In this document: positions 38,934-47,190 of the stretch, one piece after another
Position numbering within the stretch: position 1 is the stretch's first letter
Layout: each line of letters begins with the position of its first letter
Source: Christensenella sp964592155
Lineage (GTDB): Bacteria; Bacillota; Clostridia; Christensenellales; Christensenellaceae
Direction: 5' to 3'
DNA: 54,886 nt
Assembly (NCBI GenBank): GCA_964592155.1
Contig: CAZQDA010000007.1
Location: forward strand, 1-54,886
Notes under the pieces: model-generated
What the model was told of the DNA's origin: nothing
The model's database searches: none
Seen by the model: the letters and a program-made list of their open reading frames with translations, nothing else
Position numbers and translations under genes: made by a program

Positions 38934-40256
38934 ATGGATATTTTTAAAAAACTGGAGATTTTGGCGGATTCTGCAAAATATGATGTTGCCTGTACCTCGA
39001 GCGGCGTGGATCGGATTGCAAAAAAAGGGCAAATCGGCAGCGCGACGGCGGGCGGCATCTGCCATAGTTTTGCGGCGGACGGCCGGTGCATCTCGCTTCT
39101 AAAGGTGCTGATGACCAACATCTGCGTTTATGATTGTAAATATTGCGTCAACAGGAAATCAAACGATGTGCCACGCAGTATTTTTACCCCGCGCGAGCTT
39201 GCGGAGCTCACCATTCATTTTTACCGCAGGAATTATATTGAAGGGCTGTTTTTAAGCTCGGGCGTGGTGAAAAATCCGGACTATACCTGTGAATTGATGA
39301 TCGAGGCCCTGCGCATTTTGCGCAAGGAATATCATTTCAGCGGATATATCCATGCCAAGGCGATTCCCGGCGCATCCGATGATCTGCTGTCGCAGCTTGG
39401 GATGCTCGCGGACCGGATGAGCGTCAACATAGAAATGCCCTCCCAAAACAGTTTAAAATTGCTTGCGCCGGATAAATCAAAGCAATCCGTACTGGAGCCG
39501 ATGGGATTTATCCGCAACCGGATGCAGGAGAATACCAAAGAAATTGTGGCATACCGGCACGCGCCAAAGTTTGTCCCGGCGGGGCAAAGCACACAGATGA
39601 TCGTCGGCGCGTCGCCTGAAACGGATTTCCAGATTTTAAACCTCACGGAAGGGCTATACAAAAAATATCAGCTGAAAAGGGTCTTTTTTTCCGCATACAT
39701 TCCCGTAGTGGAAAATTCGCTGTTGCCCGCGCTTCACACCAAGCCGCCGCTGCTGCGTGAACACAGGCTCTATCAGGCGGATTGGCTGCTGCGGTTTTAC
39801 CAGTTTACCGCGAGTGAGCTACTTGACGAAAAACACCCTGATTTCAATCCGTTTATCGATCCGAAATGCAACTGGGCGCTTAACCACATGGGGGATTTTC
39901 CGCTGGAAGTGAACAAGGCATCTTATGAAGAGCTTTTGCGTGTGCCTGGGATCGGCGTACAGAGCGCACGCCGCATTCTGATTGCCCGCCGGACAGCCTT
40001 ACTTACCTTTGAGGGACTCAAAAAGCTGGGCGTGGTCTTAAAGCGTGCGAGGTATTTCATTACGTGCAGGGGGCGTATGGACGAAAACGTGCGGATGCGG
40101 CAGGAGGAAGTGTTGTGCGCGATGATGTCAAAAAAATCGTTGTCCATGTATCATTCCAGTGGATTTGACAGAAACGGAAACAAACAGGTCTCTTTTTTTG
40201 AACCGGCGGCGGTGCTTGCAGAGGATACGGTCAAATGCCTCACAGGGCAGCTTTAG
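38934..40256 (+). CDS. Putative DNA modification/repair radical SAM protein
   Basis: A 440-residue enzyme matching the family named putative DNA modification/repair radical SAM protein (TIGR03916, from memory). The radical SAM cluster motif is CVYDCKYC (Cx3Cx2C, near 60). The N-terminal DVACTSSG and ICHSFAADGRCISLLKVLMTN are family-typical. The late segment YEELLRVPGIGVQSARRILIARR (near 325-347) is a helix-hairpin-helix, a non-specific DNA-binding element. It probably repairs or modifies a nucleic-acid base by radical chemistry, but no substrate is known. AGGAG lies 7 nt before ATG 38934; the GTG at 38928 is too close. The DUF4130-type gene follows after 9 bp, as in other genomes. Confidence 0.87.
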   Translation: MDIFKKLEILADSAKYDVACTSSGVDRIAKKGQIGSATAGGICHSFAADGRCISLLKVLMTNICVYDCKYCVNRKSNDVPRSIFTPRELAELTIHFYRRNYIEGLFLSSGVVKNPDYTCELMIEALRILRKEYHFSGYIHAKAIPGASDDLLSQLGMLADRMSVNIEMPSQNSLKLLAPDKSKQSVLEPMGFIRNRMQENTKEIVAYRHAPKFVPAGQSTQMIVGASPETDFQILNLTEGLYKKYQLKRVFFSAYIPVVENSLLPALHTKPPLLREHRLYQADWLLRFYQFTASELLDEKHPDFNPFIDPKCNWALNHMGDFPLEVNKASYEELLRVPGIGVQSARRILIARRTALLTFEGLKKLGVVLKRARYFITCRGRMDENVRMRQEEVLCAMMSKKSLSMYHSSGFDRNGNKQVSFFEPAAVLAEDTVKCLTGQL

Positions 40257-40265
40257 GAGGAAACC

Positions 40266-41072
40266 ATGCAGACGGATATGACAGTGAATTACGAGTATGA
40301 CGGGAGTTTTGAAGGGCTTTTGTGCTGTGTGTTTGAAAGCTTTCAAAGCAAAGAAATACCGGAGGAAATTTTTGGGCCGCAGTCGCACCAAATTACTTTG
40401 TTCTCTACGAAAACAATCGAAACGGATTTTGCGCGCGCAGGACGGGTAAAGGCCTCTATCCCGCCAAAAATAGGGCGTGACGCGCTGGGATTTTTGCAGC
40501 GGGCTTTTTTATCATGCCTGCCGGAAAAAGAGAAATATATTCTGTTGTTTTTGCACATGGGTTACTGCTATGGGGCAAAGGTCATGCGCATGCTTTCGGA
40601 TCCGGTGGTAAATACCCTGTTTAAGGCGGTGAAACATCTTGGAAACGAGACGCACCTTTTGACGGGGTTCATCCGTTTTTCAATTCATGGAGAGGTTTTA
40701 GCCGCGCAGATCACACCCAAAAATTATGTGCTGCCCCTCCTTGCGCCTCACTTTGCAGGGCGGTATCCGGACGAAACGTTTTTAATTTATGATAAGACGC
40801 ATCAGGCGGTATTGATTCATGAGGCAGGGAAGATGTACATCAATTCGGTGGAAAATTTCAGTATGCCGCAGCCGGACGAGGAAGAACTGAGATTCCGCAA
40901 GCTGTGGAAAATGTTTTACGATACGATTGAAGTGGAGGGCAGACACAATCCCAAATGCCGTATGACGCATATGCCCAAGCGATATTGGGAAAACATGACG
41001 GAGTTTGCGCAAGAATCTGAAAGTTCACGACCAGCAGGTTCGGAAAAGGAAATGATTTACCTCGCCAAATGA
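40266..41072 (+). CDS. TIGR03915/DUF4130-type putative DNA repair protein
   Basis: A 268-residue protein resembling the family that is nearly always encoded beside the radical SAM enzyme above (TIGR03915, DUF4130, from memory). The N-terminal YEYDGSFEGLLCCVFESFQSKEIP and later VKHLGNETHLLTGFIRFS, LAPHFAGRYPDETFLIYDKTH and the C-terminal PKCRMTHMPKRYWENMTEF are characteristic. In many genomes a uracil-DNA glycosylase-like domain follows or is fused at its C-terminus; here the protein ends at residue 268 and no such gene follows. GGAGG precedes the ATG. The operon of two is ended by the next promoter, and no terminator is clear. Confidence 0.85.
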   Translation: MQTDMTVNYEYDGSFEGLLCCVFESFQSKEIPEEIFGPQSHQITLFSTKTIETDFARAGRVKASIPPKIGRDALGFLQRAFLSCLPEKEKYILLFLHMGYCYGAKVMRMLSDPVVNTLFKAVKHLGNETHLLTGFIRFSIHGEVLAAQITPKNYVLPLLAPHFAGRYPDETFLIYDKTHQAVLIHEAGKMYINSVENFSMPQPDEEELRFRKLWKMFYDTIEVEGRHNPKCRMTHMPKRYWENMTEFAQESESSRPAGSEKEMIYLAK

Positions 41073-41143
41073 AGATGCGCCGGATGATAGGAGCGTATTC
41101 CGCAAAGATTGGATGAGTCATGACGACGCGAGTAAGAAAACTA

Positions 41144-41172
41144 TTGACAGGGTAAAAGGCGGGACTTATAAT
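41144..41172 (+). promoter_or_regulatory. Consensus promoter of the trp operon
   Basis: Perfect TTGACA (41144-41149), 17-bp spacer, perfect TATAAT (41167-41172). Transcription would start near 41179, directly before the T-box leader. Confidence 0.92.
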
Positions 41173-41179
41173 AAATTTA

Positions 41180-41461
41180 AATGAACAGTAAATCCGCAGA
41201 GCAGAAGTAAGTAGCTGGCAGAACGGTGTTAAGAGAGCGGGCGGTTGGTGCGATGTCCGTACATACGCTGGCAGTGAATGGGTCTGTGAGGAGCAGGGGG
41301 AAAGGCAAAAAGCCGAGTATACTTCGCCGTAAATCCCGCGTTAAGGGAAAGGATATAAGCGCATAAAGCGCCGTATCTGTGAAGGAGCGGACTTTCTTTT
41401 TTGAGTCCGGAATTTGGGTGGTACCACGAGCTTCTCGTCCCTTTGGACGAGGAGCTTTTTT
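41180..41461 (+). ncRNA. T-box riboswitch controlling the trp operon
   Basis: A roughly 280-nt leader with the T-box hallmarks: AAGTAAGTAG near 41205, the AGAGAGC..GG..GGTTGGTG block (about 41232-41250), the 14-nt T-box TGGGTGGTACCACG (41415-41428), and an overlapping intrinsic terminator. TGG at 41279-41281 sits in the expected specifier-loop region and codes for Trp, fitting the downstream genes. Uncharged tRNA-Trp would stabilise the antiterminator and allow transcription. The variable T-box base is U (TGGU), which pairs with a discriminator A or wobbles with the usual tRNA-Trp G73. Confidence 0.92.
41429..41461 (+). terminator. Regulated terminator of the trp T-box
   Basis: A 12-bp stem AGCTTCTCGTCC / GGACGAGGAGCT (one wobble) with a CTTT loop and a T run. 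Its left arm adjoins the T-box sequence, so terminator and antiterminator are mutually exclusive. Confidence 0.9.
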
Positions 41462-41491
41462 GATTTTAAAAAAAGAAGGAGTCATAAAAAA

Positions 41492-42964
41492 ATGATGTTG
41501 TATCCGGAACGAAAAGAAGTGCAGGCGCTCATGCAGGAATATGATGTTGTGCCGGTATTTTATGAAGTGCTTTCAGACAGCTGTACGCCGGTCAATATTT
41601 TCAATTCCCTGCGGCAGGGGGAGGAAAATTGCTTTATTTTGGAAAGTGTGGATCACTCGCAGCAATGGGGGCGGTATTCCTTTATCGGCGTGCATCCGAA
41701 GATGGAAATCAGCATGAAGGACAAAGTTGCGGTGGTGACGGAAAAGGGCGTGCAGGAGAACAAAACGGTTGAAAATCCGATTGCATTCCTTTCAGGAATC
41801 ATGGAGCGTCATCGGTCACCTACGGCTTTGAACCGTCCGAAGATGACAGGCGGACTGATCGGATATTTTGGATATGACACCGTGCGTTATCTGGAAAAGA
41901 CGCTGGTAAGCGCGCCGAAGGACGACCTTGAAATGCCAGACTGCCATTTGATGATGTATGATGAAATCGTGGCGTTTGATCATCTGACCAACAAGGCGGT
42001 GATTATCTTAAATGTACACAAAAAAGGGGAGAGCCTTGAGGAGCAGTATGCGGCGTGTGAGCAAAAGGCAAAGGAAATCGCAAGGAAAATAAACAGCTTT
42101 GTTCCCGCGCAGGAAAAAGCGCATGAGGGAGAAATTCGTGTGCGATCCAACATCACTAAAGACGAATATATGAAGAATGTGGAGACGGCAAAGGAATATA
42201 TCAGGAATGGAGATATTTTTCAGGTGGTGCTTTCCCAGCGGTTTGAGGTTGAAAACCCGCCCGACCCGTTTGACGTATACCGCGTGCTGCGCGCGGCAAA
42301 TCCGTCGCCTTATCTATTTTATTTTCAGATGAAAGATTACAGCATTGCGGGCGCGTCGCCTGAAATGCTGGTGAATGTGACAAAAGGAATCGTGACCACA
42401 AAGCCGCTCGCGGGAACCATCGGGCGCGGAAAAACAAAGGAAGAGGATGAAACGCTCCAGGCGCAGTTGCTCGCCGATCCCAAGGAGCGCGCGGAGCATA
42501 CCATGCTGGTGGATCTTGGACGCAACGATGTGGGCAAGGTCAGCAAATTTGGCACGGTGGAAGTGACAAAGTTTATGGAAGTGGAGAAGTACTCCAAAGT
42601 GATGCACCTGATGAGCGATGTGAAAGGAATTTTGCGCGACGACCTTACCGCGGTGGACGCGCTGCTTTCCGTGCTGCCTGCGGGAACGCTTTCCGGCGCG
42701 CCCAAGGTGCGGGCGATGGAGATCATCGACGAGCTAGAAACGAGCAAAAGAGGGCTTTACGGCGGCACGGTAGGGTATCTTGGCTTTGACGGAAATATTG
42801 ACACGTGCATTGCGATCCGCACGGTGCTGTTTCGCGGGCATAAAGCCTATGTGCAGGCGGGCGCGGGGATCGTTGCGGATTCTGTGCCGGAAAAGGAATT
42901 CAAAGAGACGGAGAACAAAGCGATGGCTGCGATTCAGGCAATCAGGGAGGCGGCGGAATTATGA
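41492..42964 (+). CDS. trpE: Anthranilate synthase component I
   Basis: It makes anthranilate from chorismate, using ammonia from TrpG. At 490 residues the N-terminal part (YDVVPVFYEVLSDSCTPVNIFNSL, with LESVDHSQQWGRYSFIG) contains the Trp feedback site region, where the conserved LESxxxxxxxGRYSFIG block is intact. The chorismate-binding C-terminal half has FQVVLSQRFE near 247, GASPEMLV near 293, the TKPLAGTIGRG motif near 306, and GTLSGAPKVRAMEIIDELE near 406. I chose the first of two tandem ATGs at 41492, 10 nt after GGAG; the longer frame starting at 41414 lies inside the T-box. It overlaps trpGD by 4 bp. Confidence 0.96.
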   Translation: MMLYPERKEVQALMQEYDVVPVFYEVLSDSCTPVNIFNSLRQGEENCFILESVDHSQQWGRYSFIGVHPKMEISMKDKVAVVTEKGVQENKTVENPIAFLSGIMERHRSPTALNRPKMTGGLIGYFGYDTVRYLEKTLVSAPKDDLEMPDCHLMMYDEIVAFDHLTNKAVIILNVHKKGESLEEQYAACEQKAKEIARKINSFVPAQEKAHEGEIRVRSNITKDEYMKNVETAKEYIRNGDIFQVVLSQRFEVENPPDPFDVYRVLRAANPSPYLFYFQMKDYSIAGASPEMLVNVTKGIVTTKPLAGTIGRGKTKEEDETLQAQLLADPKERAEHTMLVDLGRNDVGKVSKFGTVEVTKFMEVEKYSKVMHLMSDVKGILRDDLTAVDALLSVLPAGTLSGAPKVRAMEIIDELETSKRGLYGGTVGYLGFDGNIDTCIAIRTVLFRGHKAYVQAGAGIVADSVPEKEFKETENKAMAAIQAIREAAEL

Positions 42965-44622
42965 TACTGTTGATTGATAACTATGATTCGTTTACCTATA
43001 ACCTATATCAGGAGATCGGACAGCTTTACGGCGACATCAAAGTGGTGCGCAACGACGAGATTACCCTTGCGCAGATACAAGCAATGCAGCCGGAGGCGAT
43101 TGTAATTTCACCTGGTCCCGGATATCCGGATGCTGCGGGGATTTGCGTGGAGGCAATCCGCGCGTTCAGCGGAAAAGTCCCGATTTTGGGCGTGTGTCTG
43201 GGGCATCAGGCGATTGCACAGGCGTTTGGGGGAAGAATTGTGCGCGCAAAGCAGATGATGCACGGCAAGGCGAGCAGCATTGGGATCGATGCGGAAAATC
43301 CGCTCTTTTATGGGCTGCCGGATACAATTGAGGTGGCGCGGTATCATTCGCTGATCGCGCAGGAGGATACGCTTCCCCCCGAGCTTCTGATTACGGCAAG
43401 GGATGAGGCGGGGCAGATTATGGGCGTAAGGCACAGGGAACATCCGACCTATGGCGTACAGTTTCATCCGGAGTCGGTTTTGAGCAAGTGCGGGCCTAAG
43501 ATGCTGGAAAATTTCCTGTCGCGCGTGGCAAAGCTAGACATTACGCCGCTTGACTATGATGAAGAATTGCTGCCGCCCGACCAGCGCAATCTTTTGAAGC
43601 CGTATATTTTTAAAGTAATCGAGGGAGAGAACCTTTCGCAGGAGGAGGCGTACGCCGCCATGGATTGCGTGATGAGCGGCGGAGCGACGGAAGCGCAGAT
43701 CGGCTCGTTTATCACGGCGCTCCGTATGAAGGGCGAAACCATCGACGAGATCACCGGATTTGCGCGGGTGATGCGCAGTAAGGCGGCGGTGATGCCGCAC
43801 AGCTCGGTTGCGATTGACATCGTGGGAACGGGCGGAGACATGGCCAACACGTTTAATATTTCCACCACAGCGGCGTTTGTGGTGGCGGGCTGCGGGCTGC
43901 CTGTCGCCAAGCATGGCAACAGGAGCGTATCGAGCAAGAGCGGCAGCGCGGATGTACTCGAGGCTCTGGGGGTGCAGATTGATATGACTCCGGAGCAGGC
44001 GAGCGCCTGTCTTGACGAATGCGGGCTTTCGTTCCTGTTTGCGCAAAAGTTTCACGGCTCTATGAAGTTTGCCGCCATGCCCAGAAGGCAGATCGGCGTG
44101 CGCAGTGTATTCAATATATTAGGGCCGCTTGCCAATCCGGCGTTCACGCAGTATATGCTGATTGGGGTTTATGATGAAGCCTTGATGGAGCCCATGGCAA
44201 AGGTGCTGCAAAATCTGGGCGTGAAGGGCGCGATGGTGGTACACGGAAACGACGGGCTGGATGAGATCACAATTTCCGACACCACGAAAATTTGTGAGAT
44301 CAAAGAGTCAAAACTGATTAAATATGAGTTAGATCCGCGTGATTATGAAATCCCCCTATCGGGTTTAAGTGAGGTTGTGGGAGGTACGGCGCAAGAGAAT
44401 GCCCGCATTACGCTTGACATTCTGAGCGGGAAAGATCAGGGAGCGCGGCGCGATATCGTTCTTTTGAACGCCGCGTGTGCGCTTGTGGTCGCGGGAATTG
44501 CGGAGGATGTGCAGCAGGGGATAAAAAAAGCGCGGCTGTCCATTGAAAGCGGCGCGGCGATGGAAAAGCTTGTGGAGCTTAAGGCAAAGACCTGCGGCTT
44601 TGGAAAAGGAGAAAAGCAATGA
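42961..44622 (+). CDS. trpGD: Fused anthranilate synthase component II and anthranilate phosphoribosyltransferase
   Basis: A 553-residue bifunctional protein. Residues 1 to about 190 are a class I glutamine amidotransferase: PGPGYP near 43-58, the nucleophile Cys in GVCLGHQA near 79, and the His/Glu dyad in GVQFHPESV near 168. From about 215 to the end is TrpD: the glycine-rich DIVGTGGDMANTFNIST near 286, KHGNRSVSSKSGSADVLEALG near 315, and NILGPLANP near 385. It supplies ammonia to TrpE and then adds PRPP to anthranilate. Such trpGD fusions are known in enterobacteria and some Firmicutes. The linker around 195-215 is short and without stops. Overlaps by ATGA on both sides couple translation. 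Confidence 0.94.
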   Translation: MILLIDNYDSFTYNLYQEIGQLYGDIKVVRNDEITLAQIQAMQPEAIVISPGPGYPDAAGICVEAIRAFSGKVPILGVCLGHQAIAQAFGGRIVRAKQMMHGKASSIGIDAENPLFYGLPDTIEVARYHSLIAQEDTLPPELLITARDEAGQIMGVRHREHPTYGVQFHPESVLSKCGPKMLENFLSRVAKLDITPLDYDEELLPPDQRNLLKPYIFKVIEGENLSQEEAYAAMDCVMSGGATEAQIGSFITALRMKGETIDEITGFARVMRSKAAVMPHSSVAIDIVGTGGDMANTFNISTTAAFVVAGCGLPVAKHGNRSVSSKSGSADVLEALGVQIDMTPEQASACLDECGLSFLFAQKFHGSMKFAAMPRRQIGVRSVFNILGPLANPAFTQYMLIGVYDEALMEPMAKVLQNLGVKGAMVVHGNDGLDEITISDTTKICEIKESKLIKYELDPRDYEIPLSGLSEVVGGTAQENARITLDILSGKDQGARRDIVLLNAACALVVAGIAEDVQQGIKKARLSIESGAAMEKLVELKAKTCGFGKGEKQ

Positions 44623-45398
44623 TTCTGGATGATATTGTGCGGTACAGGAAAAAGCAGCTCGCGTATGAAAAAGAAATATTGGGCGAAAAAGAAGTGATGG
44701 ATGCGGCGGCGGAGGATGAACGGATTCCATATGATTTTGTGGCGGCGCTTAACAAAAGCCGTCTTGGCGTGATTGCGGAGGTAAAAAAAGCGTCGCCCTC
44801 CAAAGGGGTAATTCGTGAGGATTTTACGCCTGTGGGCATTGCGCGTGATTATGAAAAGGCTGGTGCGGACGCGATTTCCGTACTCACGGAGGAGCATTAT
44901 TTTCAGGGAAGCAGTCAATATTTGCAGGCCATCCGTGAAAAGGTGCGCATTCCCATCCTGCGCAAGGATTTTATCATTGACGAATACCAGATTTATGAAT
45001 CGCTCGTGATCGGCGCGGACGCGGTATTGCTGATCGCGGCGCTGCTCGAAGAAGCGCAAATCACGCGGTTCATCGGCATTGCGGACACGCTGGGAATTGC
45101 GTGCCTTGTGGAGGCGCACAACAGGGAGGAACTCAAGAAAGCGGTGGGCGCGGGCAGCCGGATCATTGGGATCAATAACCGCGACCTGAAAACGTTTGAG
45201 GTGACGCTTGATACCACAAAAGAGCTCGCGGCGGAAATACCAAAAGGGCGCGTGATTGTTTCGGAAAGCGGGATCGTAACCAACGCGGACATGAAACAGG
45301 CGGTTGCATATGGCGCGAATGCGGTGCTGATCGGTGAAACGCTGATGCGCAGCCATGATATTGGCGCAGAGCTTGCTGCGCTTAGGCAGGGCGTATGA
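44619..45398 (+). CDS. trpC: Indole-3-glycerol phosphate synthase
   Basis: A 259-residue TIM-barrel enzyme of tryptophan synthesis. It has the substrate and catalytic-Lys segment VIAEVKKASPSKGVI (about 49-63), the motif SVLTEEHYFQGS near 87, ILRKDFIIDEYQIYES near 110 with the catalytic Lys, GINNRDLKTFEV near 182, and ESGIVT near 211. It converts carboxyphenylamino-deoxyribulose phosphate into indoleglycerol phosphate. It is not fused to TrpF as it is in enterobacteria. Start and stop overlap both neighbours by 4 bp. Confidence 0.96.
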   Translation: MILDDIVRYRKKQLAYEKEILGEKEVMDAAAEDERIPYDFVAALNKSRLGVIAEVKKASPSKGVIREDFTPVGIARDYEKAGADAISVLTEEHYFQGSSQYLQAIREKVRIPILRKDFIIDEYQIYESLVIGADAVLLIAALLEEAQITRFIGIADTLGIACLVEAHNREELKKAVGAGSRIIGINNRDLKTFEVTLDTTKELAAEIPKGRVIVSESGIVTNADMKQAVAYGANAVLIGETLMRSHDIGAELAALRQGV

Positions 45399-46006
45399 GG
45401 ATCAAGCTGTGCGGTCTGCGCAGGCAGGAGGATATCGACGCGGTGAACCGCTATTTGCCGGATTTCGCGGGCTTTGTGTTCGCAAGCAGTCCGCGGCAGG
45501 TGGATGCGCGCACCGCGGCGGAATTGATCGGGCTGCTCTGCCCGTCTGTCAAAAGCGTGGGCGTATTTGTAAACGAACCGCTTGAGCGGCTTGGGGAAAT
45601 TGTGAAAGAAGCGAAGCTTGATATTGTGCAGTTGCATGGCGATGAGAATGAAGACTATGTTACCGCAGCAAAAAAGCTGGGCTTGCCCGTGTGGAAGGCC
45701 GTGCGCGTGCGCACGGCGCAGGACATTAGGGCGGCGCAGAAGTTTCCGGTTGACGCGCTGCTGCTGGACAGCTTTTTAAGAGACGCCTACGGCGGCACGG
45801 GAAAGGTCGCAAACTGGGAGGCGATTGCGCAGGCAAGGCCGCAAATGCCGTTTTTTCTGGCGGGCGGATTGCACGCGGGAAACATAGCGGAGGCGGTGCG
45901 GCAGATTAAGCCATATGGCGTGGATATTTCCGGTGGGATTGAAACGGACGGATATAAGGACAGGGAAAAGATCAGGCAGATTATGGGGGTATTAAGAGGG
46001 CTATGA
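45395..46006 (+). CDS. trpF: Phosphoribosylanthranilate isomerase
   Basis: A 203-residue TIM-barrel isomerase. The catalytic Cys is in KLCGLRRQED (about 4-13), the catalytic Asp near 128 in ALLLDSF, LVQLHGDE-like IVQLHGDENED near 76-86, and VDISGGIETDG near 172-182 for phosphate binding. It performs the Amadori rearrangement between TrpD and TrpC steps. It lies in the normal trpC-F-B order with 4-bp overlaps on both sides. Confidence 0.95.
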   Translation: MRIKLCGLRRQEDIDAVNRYLPDFAGFVFASSPRQVDARTAAELIGLLCPSVKSVGVFVNEPLERLGEIVKEAKLDIVQLHGDENEDYVTAAKKLGLPVWKAVRVRTAQDIRAAQKFPVDALLLDSFLRDAYGGTGKVANWEAIAQARPQMPFFLAGGLHAGNIAEAVRQIKPYGVDISGGIETDGYKDREKIRQIMGVLRGL

Positions 46007-47190
46007 GCAGAACAGGAAGATTTGGCATGCACGGCGGGCAATATTTGCCGGAAACGCTGATGAATGCGATCATCGAGCTGGAAACAGCGTATCAGAAATA
46101 CAGCGGGGACGAAGCGTTCCAAAACGAGCTAGCGGACCTGCTGAACAACTATGCGGGGCGTCCGTCGCTTCTTTACTGTGCGCAGCGCATGACAAAGGAG
46201 CTGGGCGGCGCAAAAATCTATTTGAAGCGCGAAGATTTGAACCACACGGGTTCCCACAAGATCAACAATGTGCTGGGACAGGCGCTGCTCGCAAAAAGGA
46301 TGGGAAAAACGCGCCTGATTGCGGAGACGGGCGCAGGGCAGCACGGCGTGGCAACGGCGACGGCTGCCGCGCTGATGAACATGGAATGCGAAGTGTTTAT
46401 GGGAAAAGAGGACACGCAACGGCAGGCGTTAAACGTATACCGCATGGAGCTTTTGGGCGCAAAGGTACATGCTGTTACGAGCGGTACACAGACCCTGAAA
46501 GACGCGGTGAATGAAACGTTGCGCGAGTGGACGGCGCGCATGGCGGATACGCACTATGTGCTGGGCTCCGTGATGGGGCCGCACCCGTTTCCCACGATTG
46601 TGCGGGATTTTCAGAGCGTGATCGGCAAGGAAGTGCGTGCGCAGCTTAAGCAGCAGGAAGGAAAGCTGCCGGACGCCCTCATTGCCTGCGTGGGCGGCGG
46701 AAGCAACGCGATGGGGCTGTTTTATGAGTTTATCGGCGATGAGGACGTGAGGCTCATCGGCTGCGAAGCGGCGGGGCGCGGGGCTGATACAGAGGAAAAC
46801 GCGGCCACCATCGCAAACGGCACGCCGGGCATTTTTCACGGCATGAAGTCTTATTTCTGTCAGGATGAATACGGTCAGATCGCGCCAGTTTATTCCATTT
46901 CGGCGGGGCTTGATTACCCGGGCATCGGACCGGAACACGCCAACCTGCACGACACAGGACGCGCGCAATATGTGCCGGTGACGGACGACGAGGCGGTGCA
47001 GGCGTTTGAATACCTGTCGCGCGTGGAAGGAATCATTCCGGCGGTGGAAAGCGCGCATGCGGTGGCATATGCCAGAAAGATCGCGCCGCAGATGCGTAAA
47101 GATCAGATCATCGTGGTCAATCTTTCGGGCAGGGGAGATAAGGACGTGGCAGCGATTGCGCGGTATCGGGGGGTGCAGATTCATGACTAA
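46003..47190 (+). CDS. trpB: Tryptophan synthase beta subunit
   Basis: A 395-residue PLP enzyme joining indole and serine to tryptophan. It has the N-terminal GRFGMHGGQYLPETLM (about 4-19), the PLP-Lys motif KREDLNHTGSHKINN near 75-89, the ammonia-like AETGAGQHGVATATAAAL near 108-125, the phosphate loop CVGGGSNAMG near 228-237, and HAVAYA near 349. This is the TrpB1 type that works with TrpA, in line with the adjacent trpA, which it overlaps by 8 bp. Confidence 0.97.
   Translation: MSRTGRFGMHGGQYLPETLMNAIIELETAYQKYSGDEAFQNELADLLNNYAGRPSLLYCAQRMTKELGGAKIYLKREDLNHTGSHKINNVLGQALLAKRMGKTRLIAETGAGQHGVATATAAALMNMECEVFMGKEDTQRQALNVYRMELLGAKVHAVTSGTQTLKDAVNETLREWTARMADTHYVLGSVMGPHPFPTIVRDFQSVIGKEVRAQLKQQEGKLPDALIACVGGGSNAMGLFYEFIGDEDVRLIGCEAAGRGADTEENAATIANGTPGIFHGMKSYFCQDEYGQIAPVYSISAGLDYPGIGPEHANLHDTGRAQYVPVTDDEAVQAFEYLSRVEGIIPAVESAHAVAYARKIAPQMRKDQIIVVNLSGRGDKDVAAIARYRGVQIHD

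Noticed and set aside
44436..45356. 306-codon minus-strand frame opposite trpD/trpC
   Set aside because: Antisense shadow of two well-identified genes.
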